A stretch of 64,000 bases of DNA from Rhodocyclaceae bacterium (GTDB lineage: Bacteria; Pseudomonadota; Gammaproteobacteria; Burkholderiales; Rhodocyclaceae), in NCBI GenBank assembly GCA_030824275.1, contig JAVBXY010000008.1, positions 124,001 through 188,000 on the forward strand. Direction: 5' to 3'. The notes beneath the pieces are model-generated. The model did not search any database and had not been told where the DNA came from. It worked only from the letters and a program-made list of their open reading frames with translations. Below are positions 7,319 through 16,657 of this stretch, one piece after another (within the stretch, counting starts at the first letter, position 1; the number at the start of each line of letters is the position of its first letter). Position numbers and translations under genes: made by a program.

Positions 7319-8482
7319 TTACGGCGCCCGCTCGCGGCGATGGCTGCCGGCGATGACGTCGATGTTGTACAAGCGGCATTCCAGGGCGCCGTTGTAGAGC
7401 GGAATCTTCCGCCCGACCTTGAGGCGGATGCCTTTGGGTAGCTGGGTGTCGGCAGAGAGGAACCAGCAGCTCCAGCCGGCGAAGCGTTGCTTGAGGGCGT
7501 CGCCGAGGCGCGGATAGAAGGCTGCCATTTCCTCCTCGCTGGCCAGGCGCTCGCCATAGGGCGGATTGGCGACGAGGACGCCGCCAGCGGCGGGTGCGCT
7601 GCGCGTCAGCAAGTCGGCTTTTTCCAATGTAACCAGATCGTCGAGTCCGGCGTGGGCCAGATTCTGTCGGGTGCGCGCCACTGCGTCGGCATCGATGTCG
7701 CTGCCGAAAATGTTTTGCGGACCGGAAATCGCCCGGCGGCGTTCAGCGGCTTCGCGCTGAAGCGAGCGCCAGAGTCCGGCGTCGAAGGATTTCAGATGTT
7801 CGAAACCGAAGCCGCCTTCGTCGCGGGACAGGCCCGGTGCGTCGTCCACCGCCATCTGCGCCGCTTCGAGCAGGAAGGTGCCGCTGCCGCACATGGGGTC
7901 GAGCAGGGGCGTGCCGGGCTTCCAGCCAGACAGCCGGAGGATGCCGGCGGCGAGGTTTTCCTTCAGCGGCGCGCCGACCTTGGCGACCTTGTGGCCGCGC
8001 ATGTAGAGCGGCTCGCCGGAGGTGTCGAGGTAGAGCGTGGCGGACTTGTCAGTGAGGAAGAGATGGATGCGGACTTCCGGGTTTTTCGTATTCACGCTGG
8101 GGCGGCGTTCAGTGTCGACGCGGAAGCGGTCGCAGACGGCGTCCTTCACTTTCAGGGTGATGAACTCGATGCTTTTCAGCGGCGAGCGGATTGCCGTGAC
8201 GTAAACCCGGATCGAGCGGTCCACCGAGAATAGCTTGGCCCAGTCCACGTCATAGGCCAGCTTGTAGACGTCGGCCTCGTTGCGATAGTCGGCGCTGGCG
8301 ACACGGCAAAGCACGCGCGTGGCGATGTGTGATTCGAGGTTCGCGCGATAGGCCACGCGCCAGTCGCCACGACAGCCGACGCCACCGGGGACTGGCTTCA
8401 CGTCGGTGCCGCCGGCAGCGCTCAGGTCTTCGGCAAGCAGCGCTTCGAGGCCGCGCGGGCAACTGGCAAAGTAGGTATTCAA
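7319..8482 (-). CDS. rlmL: THUMP-domain 23S rRNA N2-guanine methyltransferase (RlmL type)
   Basis: A 387-residue protein equal to the N-terminal half of E. coli RlmKL. It starts MNTYFASCPRGLEALLAEDL, has a THUMP RNA-binding domain (about residues 45-155), then a Rossmann methyltransferase domain with DPMCGSGTFLLEAA and the catalytic NPPYGERL motif. The likely reaction is S-adenosylmethionine-dependent N2-methylation of a guanine in 23S rRNA (G2445 in E. coli). The start is TTG, overlapping the hemJ stop by 4 bases. Confidence 0.87.
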   Translation of the reverse strand: MNTYFASCPRGLEALLAEDLSAAGGTDVKPVPGGVGCRGDWRVAYRANLESHIATRVLCRVASADYRNEADVYKLAYDVDWAKLFSVDRSIRVYVTAIRSPLKSIEFITLKVKDAVCDRFRVDTERRPSVNTKNPEVRIHLFLTDKSATLYLDTSGEPLYMRGHKVAKVGAPLKENLAAGILRLSGWKPGTPLLDPMCGSGTFLLEAAQMAVDDAPGLSRDEGGFGFEHLKSFDAGLWRSLQREAAERRRAISGPQNIFGSDIDADAVARTRQNLAHAGLDDLVTLEKADLLTRSAPAAGGVLVANPPYGERLASEEEMAAFYPRLGDALKQRFAGWSCWFLSADTQLPKGIRLKVGRKIPLYNGALECRLYNIDVIAGSHRRERAP

Positions 8483-8895
8483 AACGGTTTCACCACGACA
8501 AGAATGGTAATGATCAGCAAGGCGATGACAGGCACCTCGTTAAAAAAACGGAACCAGAGATGACTCTTGATGGAGGTGCCGCTGGCGAATTCGGCCAGCA
8601 GCATGCCGCACCAGGCGTGATAGGCGGCGAGGCCGATGACCAGTGTGGTCTTCGCGTGCAGCCAGCCACCCTTGAAGTCGTAACCGAACCACAGCCAGAG
8701 ACCGAAGGCCACCGCCAGTACACCGATGGGCGTGACGAAGCGGTAGAGCTTGCGTGCCATCAATAGCAGGCGGTCGCGTTCGGCCGTGCTGTCGGCGGGC
8801 ACCATGGCGAGGTTCACGAAAATCCGTGGCAGGTAGAAGAGGCCGGCGAACCAGCTCACCACGAAGACGATGTGAAAGGTTTTTATCCAGAGCAC
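8479..8895 (-). CDS. hemJ: Protoporphyrinogen IX oxidase HemJ
   Basis: A 138-residue membrane protein that begins at a GTG reading LWIKTFHIVFVVSWFAGLFY after the first residue. The early His and Trp and the YLPRIFV motif are typical of HemJ (UPF0093). Four hydrophobic helices cover most of the chain. HemJ oxidises protoporphyrinogen IX to protoporphyrin IX in heme synthesis. The open frame extends further upstream, but that part has no family similarity and overlaps the next gene; only a 13-base overlap remains with this start. Confidence 0.88.
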   Translation of the reverse strand: MLWIKTFHIVFVVSWFAGLFYLPRIFVNLAMVPADSTAERDRLLLMARKLYRFVTPIGVLAVAFGLWLWFGYDFKGGWLHAKTTLVIGLAAYHAWCGMLLAEFASGTSIKSHLWFRFFNEVPVIALLIITILVVVKPF

Positions 8896-9749
8896 GGGAG
8901 TTCCTCCAGTACGGCATCGACCGTCGGGTAGGCGAGGGTGAGGCCGAGTTCGTGTTTCATGCGCCGATTGTCGAGGCGGCGCGACTCGTTCATGAAGGAC
9001 CACTGCATGGGCGGTACGGCCTGTCGTACTTCGGCGCGCGACAGGCGCGGTGCGCGGGGCAGGCCGGTGGCGTCGGCGAGCTTGTCGAACCACTCGCCCA
9101 TGGCCAGCGTCGAGTCGTCGCTGATGTTGTAGATGCGGTTCGCCGCGCCATGACGCAGGGCGGCGATGCAGGCACGGCCTAGGTCTTCAGCGTGGATGTG
9201 GTTGGTGTGGCTGTCTTCGCTGGCGGTGATCAGCGGCAAACCCTTGCGCAGCCGCTCCAGCGGCAGGCGATCTTCGGCGTAGATGCCGGGTGCGCGCAGG
9301 ATGCTGACGCGGGGGCCATGTTTGCCGAAGCGCCGCAGACGGTGTTCGGCATCAATGCGCCGTGTCGCCCGCGCCGACTTTGCTGCCGGGCTGCGGGTTT
9401 CGTCCACCCATTCGCCGCCGCAGTCGCCATAGACGCCGCTGGTGCTGATGTAGACGAGGTGGCGTGCTAGACTTTTCCCCCGCTGCAGAACGGCGATCAG
9501 GCGCTTGGTGCGTGGATCGCCGGTGCCCTCGGCGGGTGGCGGTGCGCTGTGGATGACGGCGTCGGCAATGCCCGTCAGGCGGCGCAAGGTGGCCGGACGG
9601 TCGAGGTCGCCTTCGATCTGCAACACTCCCATGGCCGCCAGTTGCGGGTCACGCTGGCGCACCAGCGCCAGCACGCGCCAATGCTTCACCAGGCGCGGCA
9701 ACACCCGGCGCATGACATCGCCGCAACCCACAATGAGCAATCTACGCAT
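8883..9749 (-). CDS. NAD(P)-binding epimerase/SDR-like protein
   Basis: A 288-residue extended-SDR-like protein. The Rossmann start is RRLLIVGCGDVMRRVL. The catalytic region reads YISTSGVYGDCGG, and further on come APGIYAED and NHIHAEDLGRACIAAL, a family pattern of nucleotide-sugar epimerases and YeeZ-like proteins. The substrate is unknown. The ATG at 9749 is chosen because the first strand begins there; a GTG at 9776 is also in frame. A degenerate repeat copy lies inside, read in a different frame from the AVSPAPTF type. Confidence 0.8.
   Translation of the reverse strand: MRRLLIVGCGDVMRRVLPRLVKHWRVLALVRQRDPQLAAMGVLQIEGDLDRPATLRRLTGIADAVIHSAPPPAEGTGDPRTKRLIAVLQRGKSLARHLVYISTSGVYGDCGGEWVDETRSPAAKSARATRRIDAEHRLRRFGKHGPRVSILRAPGIYAEDRLPLERLRKGLPLITASEDSHTNHIHAEDLGRACIAALRHGAANRIYNISDDSTLAMGEWFDKLADATGLPRAPRLSRAEVRQAVPPMQWSFMNESRRLDNRRMKHELGLTLAYPTVDAVLEELPCSG
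9358..9382 (-). repeat. Dispersed 25-bp repeat, copy 4 (degenerate)
   Basis: On the minus strand CAAAGTCGGC-GCGGGCGAC-ACGGCG, one mismatch in the outer blocks. It lies within the epimerase-like gene and is translated as KSARATRR there. Confidence 0.65.
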
Positions 9750-9790
9750 CACCGATTTACGCACACAATTTCGCACCTGAGGATTATCGC

Positions 9791-10825
9791 ATGGCGTCTT
9801 CCGACAACTTCCGCATCACCATTGCCCCCAGCGGCCACGAATTCAGCACCGATGGCAGCGACACGTTGTTGCAGGCTGCCCTTGATGCTGGTTACACCTT
9901 GCCCTACGGCTGCCGCAACGGTGCCTGCGGCGCCTGCAAGGGCAAGATCAGTTCGGGACTGGTGGACCACGGCCCGGTACAGGACCATGCCCTGTCCATC
10001 GCTGACCGCTCCGCCGGCTATGCCTTGTTCTGTTGTGCCAAGCCCCTGTCCGACGTGGTGCTGGAGTGCCGTGAAGTCGGCACCGCCAAGGATGTGCCGA
10101 TCAAGATTCTGCCCTGCCGGGTGCAGAAACTTGAGCGCGTCGCCGACGATGTCATCGTGATGTCGCTCAAGCTGCCGGCCAACGAGCGCCTGCAATTCCT
10201 CGCCGGGCAATACATCGAGTTCATGCTCAAGGGCGGTCAGCGCCGGGCTTTTTCCATCGCCAATGCTCCCCACGACGACGAACACCTGCAACTCCACATC
10301 CGCCGGATCGCTGGCGGCGAGTTTACCGGCCATGTTTTCGGCGCAATGAAGGAGAAGGACATCCTGCGTTTCCAGGGCCCCTACGGCAGCTTCTTCCTGC
10401 GCGAGGAGTCGACCAAGCCGATCATCCTGCTGGCCGGCGGTACTGGCTTTGCGCCCATCAAGAGTATGGTCGAGCATGCCATCCACAGCCACATCCAGCG
10501 ACCGATCACGATCTACTGGGGAGCCCGCAACCGTGCCGGTTTGTACCTGTCGCAACTGCCGGAGCAATGGGCTGCCGAGCATGCACACATTCGCTATGTG
10601 CCGGTGTTGTCGGACGAGACATGGACCGGCCGCACCGGCTTGGTGCACAAGGCCGTATTGGAAGATCACGCCGATCTTTCCGGCCATCAGGTCTACGCCT
10701 GCGGTGCGCCGGCAATGGTTGATGCGGCGCGGGCCGAGTTCATCGCACGCGGATTGCCGACGGAAGAATTTTTTGCTGACGCATTCACCTTCGCGTCACA
10801 ACCAGCCGGATCGCCACCGCTATAA
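9791..10825 (+). CDS. Ferredoxin-NAD(P)H reductase, CDP-6-deoxy-glucoseen reductase type
   Basis: A 344-residue iron-sulfur flavoprotein. An N-terminal plant-type [2Fe-2S] ferredoxin domain has CRNGACGACKG and a distal FCCAKPL Cys. An FAD-binding barrel with RAFSIANAP follows, then an NAD-binding domain with LLAGGTGFAPIKSM and YACGAPAM. Such proteins pass electrons from NAD(P)H to a partner enzyme. The family is often named after AscD/RfbI, but in betaproteobacteria this gene is usually unlinked to sugar synthesis and its partner is unknown. It is divergent from the epimerase-like gene. Confidence 0.88.
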   Translation: MASSDNFRITIAPSGHEFSTDGSDTLLQAALDAGYTLPYGCRNGACGACKGKISSGLVDHGPVQDHALSIADRSAGYALFCCAKPLSDVVLECREVGTAKDVPIKILPCRVQKLERVADDVIVMSLKLPANERLQFLAGQYIEFMLKGGQRRAFSIANAPHDDEHLQLHIRRIAGGEFTGHVFGAMKEKDILRFQGPYGSFFLREESTKPIILLAGGTGFAPIKSMVEHAIHSHIQRPITIYWGARNRAGLYLSQLPEQWAAEHAHIRYVPVLSDETWTGRTGLVHKAVLEDHADLSGHQVYACGAPAMVDAARAEFIARGLPTEEFFADAFTFASQPAGSPPL

Positions 10826-10864
10826 TCCTGGGGTCGTTTCAATGGCTTTCCGCCACCATTCGCT

Positions 10865-11254
10865 GTGATCAAGAAAACCAAGGAACACCGGCAGCACCGC
10901 CGTTATCCGATGCACTGGGATGTGGTGGTGGTGTTCGACGAAGGGGATGAGCGTCCCAAATTTCAGGGGCGGACCCACGAAATTTCCATCGAGGGCACTT
11001 CTGTTCTGACGGACACCAATGTCTATTCATCCGACCCGGTGACCGTGCTGATAGCGATTCCGCCTTTACATCACGGCCAGCGCAAGACCATCGTCGAGGC
11101 GCGCGGGCGCATGCGCTATACCGTGCATTCGTCGGACCACGGCCAGTTTCGGATCGGCATCCACTTTGAAACCTTCAAGGGCGATGGCCGCGCCATTCTC
11201 AATAGCAGCCTCGCCGAGCGCGCCATCATGCGCAGCGTGGAAACCGAGAGCTGA
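10865..11254 (+). CDS. PilZ domain protein
   Basis: A 129-residue single-domain protein. The N-terminal RQHRRYP and the downstream EISIEGTSV are the RxxxR and (D/N)xSxxG motifs that bind cyclic di-GMP, with E in place of D/N in the second. It is likely a small c-di-GMP receptor in the cytoplasm. It lies 39 bases after the ferredoxin reductase gene and converges on the liv operon. Confidence 0.83.
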   Translation: MIKKTKEHRQHRRYPMHWDVVVVFDEGDERPKFQGRTHEISIEGTSVLTDTNVYSSDPVTVLIAIPPLHHGQRKTIVEARGRMRYTVHSSDHGQFRIGIHFETFKGDGRAILNSSLAERAIMRSVETES

Positions 11255-11262
11255 TTTTCGGG

Positions 11263-11988
11263 CTACTCGCCGAGATAGGCGGCACGTACGCGGGGATCGG
11301 CGAGCAGGGCGGCGGCGCTGTCGGCCAGGGTGATTTTCCCGCTCTCCATCACGTAGCCACGGGCACAGGTCTCCAGCGCCAGCCGCGCATTCTGTTCGAC
11401 CAGCAGGATGGTCACGCCGTCCGCCGCCACCGAGCGGATCACTTCGAAAACCTTCTGCACCACGATAGGTGCGAGACCCATGGAGGGCTCATCCAGCAGC
11501 AGCAGCTTTGGTCGTCCCATCAGGGCGCGGCCAATGGCCAGCATCTGCTGTTCGCCGCCAGAGAGGGTGCCGGCGAGTTGTTCGCGACGCTCGGCGAGGC
11601 GCGGCAGCAGGCCGTAGATGCGGTCCATGTCCTTGCCGATGTCGGCAGTGCCGGCCCTGTCGCTGGTGCGGTGATACGCGCCCATGGCCAGGTTCTCTGC
11701 CACCGACAGACGGGCAAAGACGCCGCGTCCTTCGGGCACCAGCGCCAGCCCTCGCGAGATCAGGGCGTGGGACGGTAGTGCGTCGATGCGCTCCGCGCCA
11801 TAGTGGATCTCGCCGCGACAGGGCAGCATGCGCGCCAGTGCCTTCAGCGTCGAGGTTTTGCCGGCACCGTTGGCGCCGATCAGGCAGACCATCTCGCCCT
11901 GTTCGACGACGAAGGAAATCCCTTTTACGGCTGATATCCCGCCGTAGTGGACTTCCAGATTCAGCGCCTCAAGAAGTGCTTGTGCCAA
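11263..11988 (-). CDS. livF: Branched-chain amino acid ABC transporter ATPase LivF
   Basis: A 241-residue ABC ATPase. Walker A is GANGAGKTSTL, the signature LSGGEQQML and Walker B LLLLDEPSMGLAP, with the typical LivF end RAAYLGE. With LivG it powers uptake of leucine, isoleucine and valine or related compounds. The start is TTG, overlapping the end of livG by 20 bases. It is the last gene of the liv operon. Confidence 0.95.
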   Translation of the reverse strand: MAQALLEALNLEVHYGGISAVKGISFVVEQGEMVCLIGANGAGKTSTLKALARMLPCRGEIHYGAERIDALPSHALISRGLALVPEGRGVFARLSVAENLAMGAYHRTSDRAGTADIGKDMDRIYGLLPRLAERREQLAGTLSGGEQQMLAIGRALMGRPKLLLLDEPSMGLAPIVVQKVFEVIRSVAADGVTILLVEQNARLALETCARGYVMESGKITLADSAAALLADPRVRAAYLGE

Positions 11989-12729
11989 GATAGGCCTCGA
12001 TCACTTTCGGATTGTTCCTCACCGCATCTGGCACGTCCTCGGCGATCTTCTCACCGTAATCAAGCACGGCGACGCGGTCGCAAAGCCCCATCACCAATTT
12101 CACGTCGTGCTCGATCAGCAGCACTGTGAGGCCGTCACGACGCAGGCCTTCGATCAGGGTGCGCAGGCCGGCGGTTTCGGTGGCGTTCATGCCGGCGGCG
12201 GGTTCGTCCAGGGCCAGCAGCTTGGGTTCGGTGGCTAGGGCGCGGGCGATTTCCAGGCGGCGCTGGTCGCCGTAGGAGAGATTCTTCGCCAGCCCACTGG
12301 CCCGGTCGGCAATGCCGACGTAGTGCAGCAGTTCCAGTGCGCGGCGTTCGATGGCGGCTTCTTCCTCGCGCTGGGCGCGGCTGCGGAACACTGCTCCGAC
12401 CACGCCGACTTTTGTTCGGGCGTGGCGACCGACCATCACGTTCTCGCGCGCCGTCATGTGGGCGAAGAGGCGGATGTTCTGGAAGGTGCGGGCGATGCCG
12501 GCCTGCGTCACCTTGTGCGGGCTGCCCAGTTCAAGCGGTTTGCCGTCGAAGATCACTTCACCATCGTCGCGAGGATAAAGGCCCGTCAGCACGTTGAAGA
12601 AGGTGGTCTTGCCGGCACCATTGGGGCCGATGAGGCCGTAGATTTCGCCGCTGTTGATGGACAGCGAAACATCCTTCAGCGCCTGCACGCCGCCGAAGCG
12701 CTTGCCGATGTTTTTTGCTTCCAGCAAGC

Positions 12730-12733
<4 letters not shown>
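11969..12733 (-). CDS. livG: Branched-chain amino acid ABC transporter ATPase LivG
   Basis: A 254-residue ABC ATPase starting at a GTG that overlaps the livM stop. Walker A is [11 protein letters not shown], the signature LSYGDQRRLEIARAL and Walker B KLLALDEPAAGMN, with the LivG-specific insertion ARTFQNIRLFAHMT. It works as a heterodimer with LivF on the LivHM membrane pair. An 11-base core of the dispersed repeat lies where the protein reads RTKVGVVGA. Confidence 0.95.
12403..12413 (-). repeat. Dispersed repeat, first-block core only (inside livG)
   Basis: AAAAGTCGGCG on the minus strand, with no recognisable second block. It could be chance or a half site. Confidence 0.4.
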
Positions 12734-13768
<1,035 letters not shown>

Positions 13769-13776
<8 letters not shown>

Positions 13777-14692
13777 GCTCGGACACCTTTTCGCCCATCA
13801 GGCCCGAGGGGCGGAAGACCAGTACGACGATCAGCACGAAGAAGGCGAACACGTCCTGGTAGTGGCTGCCGAGGATGCCGCCGGTGAGGTCGCCGATGTA
13901 GCCGGCGCCCAGGGCTTCGATCAGGCCCAGCAATACGCCGCCGACCATGGCGCCGCCGAGATTGCCGATGCCGCCCAGCACGGCGGCGGTGAAGGCCTTG
14001 AGACCGAGGATGAAGCCCATGTGGTGATGGGCAATGCCGTAGTTGGCGGAAACCAGTACACCGGCCAGGGCACCGAGGGCCGAGCCGATGAGGAAGGTCA
14101 TGGCGATGATGCGGTTGGCGTCCACCCCCATGAGGCCGGCGATGGCGGGATTTTCTGCCGTGGCACGCATGGCGCGGCCGAGCCGGGTGCGGTTCACCAG
14201 CAACATCAGGCCGGCCATGGTGAGGGCGGCGACGATGAGGATGATGACTTGCAGTTCGGTGATCTGGGCGCCGAAGAATTCGTGGTTCTCGGACGGCAGG
14301 AGTTGCGGCACCGAGTGGTAGCTGCGGCCCCAGATGATCATCGCCATTTGCTGCAACACGATGGAGACGCCGATGGCGGTGATCAGTGGTGCGAGACGCG
14401 GCGCATTGCGCAGGGGCCGGTAGGCGATGCGCTCGATGGTGAAGCCCAGGGCCATGCAGGCGATGGCGGCGGCGAACAGGGCGATGAGGAAAATGATCGG
14501 CGCCGGCAGGCCAGAGGCGGCGAGTGCTTTCATGACCATTAGCGCCACCATGGCGCCGACCATCACCACTTCGCCATGGGCAAAATTGATCAGGCCGAGA
14601 ATGCCGTAGACCATGGTGTAGCCCAGCGCTACGAGAGCATAGATGCTGCCGAGGGTCAGGCCGTTGACGATCTGCTGGAGAAAGATATCCAC
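13769..14692 (-). CDS. livH: Branched-chain amino acid ABC transporter permease LivH
   Basis: A 307-residue permease with the LivH start FLQQIVNGLTLGSIYALVAL and the motif GLINFAHGEVVMVGAM, followed by eight or so helices and the ATPase-contact loop MRATAENPAIAGLMGVDANR. The start is GTG. A strong terminator hairpin lies 47 bases upstream, after the binding-protein gene, so livHMGF is probably expressed at a lower level than the binding protein by read-through. Confidence 0.95.
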
Positions 14693-14731
14693 GGCCCGGA
14701 TGATACAAGCGCCTGCCTGTCGCGGGCTGAC

Positions 14732-14770
14732 AAAAAAAAGAGGGCGTCTCCGTTGCCGGAGACGCCCTCT
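14732..14770 (-). terminator. Rho-independent terminator after the Liv binding-protein gene
   Basis: A perfect 14-bp stem (AGAGGGCGTCTCCG with its complement at 14757-14770), loop of four, is followed on the minus strand by eight T residues. It lies between the binding-protein gene and livH, so it likely sets a high binding protein to permease ratio. Confidence 0.85.
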
Positions 14771-14785
14771 GCTGGCGCTGGCGAA

Positions 14786-16147
14786 TTACTTCTTCGCGGG
14801 AGCGGGAGCTGCCGCCGGCGCTGCGGGTGCCGGGGCCGGTGTAGCAGGTGCTGCTGCGGGAGCGGCAGCCGGGGCTGCCGGAGTACCTGCGGCGGCAGCA
14901 GGAGCCGCGCCAGTCGCCGGGGCTGCGGGAGTTACAGGCGCCGCCGGAGCGGGCTCAGGTGCCGCCGGTGCGCCACCGATGGTATCCAGAGCTTCCCACT
15001 TGCCGCCCTTGGCCTGGTACAGGGTGATCGCGCCGTCCTTCAGATCGCCCTTCTCATCGAAGGTGATGGTGGTGGTCACGCCCTTGTGGTTGGTCTTCGG
15101 CAGCTCGGCGAGAATCTTGGCCGGGTCGCCGGACTTGGCGCGCTTGATGGCTTCGACCACGACCGCGACGGCATCGTAAGCGTAAGGTGCATAGAGCTGG
15201 ATGTCGGTGTTGAACTTGGCCTTGTAGCGTTCGACGAACTTGGCCCCGCCCGGCATCTTTTCCAGGGGTACACCCGGCAGCGAGCAGTAGTGGTTCTCGG
15301 CGGCTTCGGCGGCGTTCTTGATGAAGTCGGTGGTGCAACCGCCGTCGCCCAGCAGGAACTTGGACTTGATGCCGAGCTGCTTGAGCTGCTTGGCCATCGG
15401 TGCGGCTTGCGGGTCCATGCCCCCGAAGAAGATCAGGTCGGGACGCTTGCCCTTGACCTTGGTCAGGATGGCCTTGAAGTCCACCGCCTTGTCGTCGGTG
15501 TGCTCTTCGGCGACGACCTTGGCGCCGCCGGCGACGGCGGCCTTCTTGAACTCGGCGGCGAGACCTTCACCGTAAGCGGTCTTGTCGTCGATGATGGCGA
15601 TGGTCTTGGCCTTCAGGTTGCCGACGGCGTAGTCGCCGAGCACCTTGCCCTGCTGCACGTCGTTGGCCATGACGCGGAAAGCGGTCTTGAAGCCTTGATC
15701 GGTGTAGGTCGGGTTGGTAGCGGAGGGCGAGACCTGCGGGATGCCGGCGTCGGAATACAGCTTGGAGGCCGGGATGGTGGTGCCGGAATTGAGGTGACCG
15801 ATGACGGCGTTCACCTTGGCATCGACGAATTTCTGGGCGACGAGATTGCCCTGCTTGGGGTCGGCCTGATCGTCTTCACCGATCAGTTCGAATTTCACTT
15901 CCTGGGCGCCAAATTTGATCTTGGCGGCGTTGGCATCCTCGACGGCGAGACGGGCGCCGTTTTCGTTGTCCTTGCCGAGGTGGGATTGCGGACCGGTCAG
16001 TGGCGAGACGTGGCCGAGCTTGATCACCAGAGGGGGCGGGGGCGGCGGAGCCACCGGAGCGGGAGGAGGCGGTTCTTCCTTGCTACAGCCCATCAGGGCA
16101 AGGGCGGCGAGGACGGAAAGGCTCACTACTTTCATCGGAACGTTCAT
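14786..16147 (-). CDS. Branched-chain amino acid ABC transporter binding lipoprotein with Pro/Ala-rich tail
   Basis: A 453-residue periplasmic-binding protein of the LivJ/LivK type. A lipoprotein signal ends in LALMGCSKE, so it is probably anchored by an acylated Cys at about residue 21. A Pro-rich linker follows, then the type I binding fold from VIKLGHVSPLTGPQSHLGKD to TITFDEKGDLKDGAITLYQ. The last 65 or so residues are almost only Ala and Pro ending in KK, which is not part of the family and suggests a spacer or cell-wall tether. It is first in the liv operon and has its own terminator. Confidence 0.92.
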   Translation of the reverse strand: MNVPMKVVSLSVLAALALMGCSKEEPPPPAPVAPPPPPPLVIKLGHVSPLTGPQSHLGKDNENGARLAVEDANAAKIKFGAQEVKFELIGEDDQADPKQGNLVAQKFVDAKVNAVIGHLNSGTTIPASKLYSDAGIPQVSPSATNPTYTDQGFKTAFRVMANDVQQGKVLGDYAVGNLKAKTIAIIDDKTAYGEGLAAEFKKAAVAGGAKVVAEEHTDDKAVDFKAILTKVKGKRPDLIFFGGMDPQAAPMAKQLKQLGIKSKFLLGDGGCTTDFIKNAAEAAENHYCSLPGVPLEKMPGGAKFVERYKAKFNTDIQLYAPYAYDAVAVVVEAIKRAKSGDPAKILAELPKTNHKGVTTTITFDEKGDLKDGAITLYQAKGGKWEALDTIGGAPAAPEPAPAAPVTPAAPATGAAPAAAAGTPAAPAAAPAAAPATPAPAPAAPAAAPAPAKK

Positions 16148-16233
16148 CTGCGGATCTCCGGGATGTCAGGGAAATAAAACCCTGTGATTCTTGTCTTCGT
16201 GACGATGCTTGTCAACGGAGAACAGGGGCGTAA

Positions 16234-16263
16234 AAAAGCCAGCCCGTTGCGGGGCTGGCTTTT
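16234..16263 (-). terminator. Terminator after cytochrome c gene
   Basis: A 12-bp stem AAAAGCCAGCCC / GGGCTGGCTTTT with a 6-base loop, followed on the minus strand by further T residues. It lies 19 bases past the cytochrome stop. The flanking A and T runs make it plausible in either direction. Confidence 0.85.
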
Positions 16264-16281
16264 GGGATGCGGCGACCTGAA

Positions 16282-16590
16282 TTACTTGGCGCCGGCGAGA
16301 ATCCACTTGACCAGGGTCTTGAGGTCCTCGTCCTTGACGGCAGCGTTCGGGGGCATGGGCACAGCACCCCAGACACCGGAACCGCCGGCCTTGACCTTGG
16401 CGACCAGCTTGGCCTCGTCGGCGGCCTTGTACTTCTTGGCGACGTCCTGATAGGCCGGGCCGACCAGCTTCTTGTCGACGGCGTGGCAGGCCATGCAACC
16501 GCTCTTGGTGGCCAGATCCTTGTTGGCGAAGGCCGGGGCGGAAACCATGACGCCGGCAGCAACCAGCGCGGAGATCACGACAGATTTCAT
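16282..16590 (-). CDS. Small periplasmic class I cytochrome c (c551/c552 type)
   Basis: A 102-residue precursor. A Sec signal peptide runs to about APAFA at residue 22. The mature part has one heme motif CMACH, and the sixth ligand is likely the Met in AVPMPPNAAV. Size and motifs fit a cytochrome c551/c552 electron carrier, such as a donor to cytochrome oxidase or nitrite reductase. It is a single-gene unit with its own terminator. Confidence 0.92.
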   Translation of the reverse strand: MKSVVISALVAAGVMVSAPAFANKDLATKSGCMACHAVDKKLVGPAYQDVAKKYKAADEAKLVAKVKAGGSGVWGAVPMPPNAAVKDEDLKTLVKWILAGAK

Positions 16591-16657
16591 GTTCTAGTCC
16601 TCTTTGGTGTGAGTGGATTAAGCAAAATCGTGCAAAACCGACGTGATGTTACCGGAT

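Noticed and set aside
10071..10095. GTGAAGTCGGCACCG in the ferredoxin reductase gene
   Set aside because: Only eight bases of the first block match and the second block is missing.
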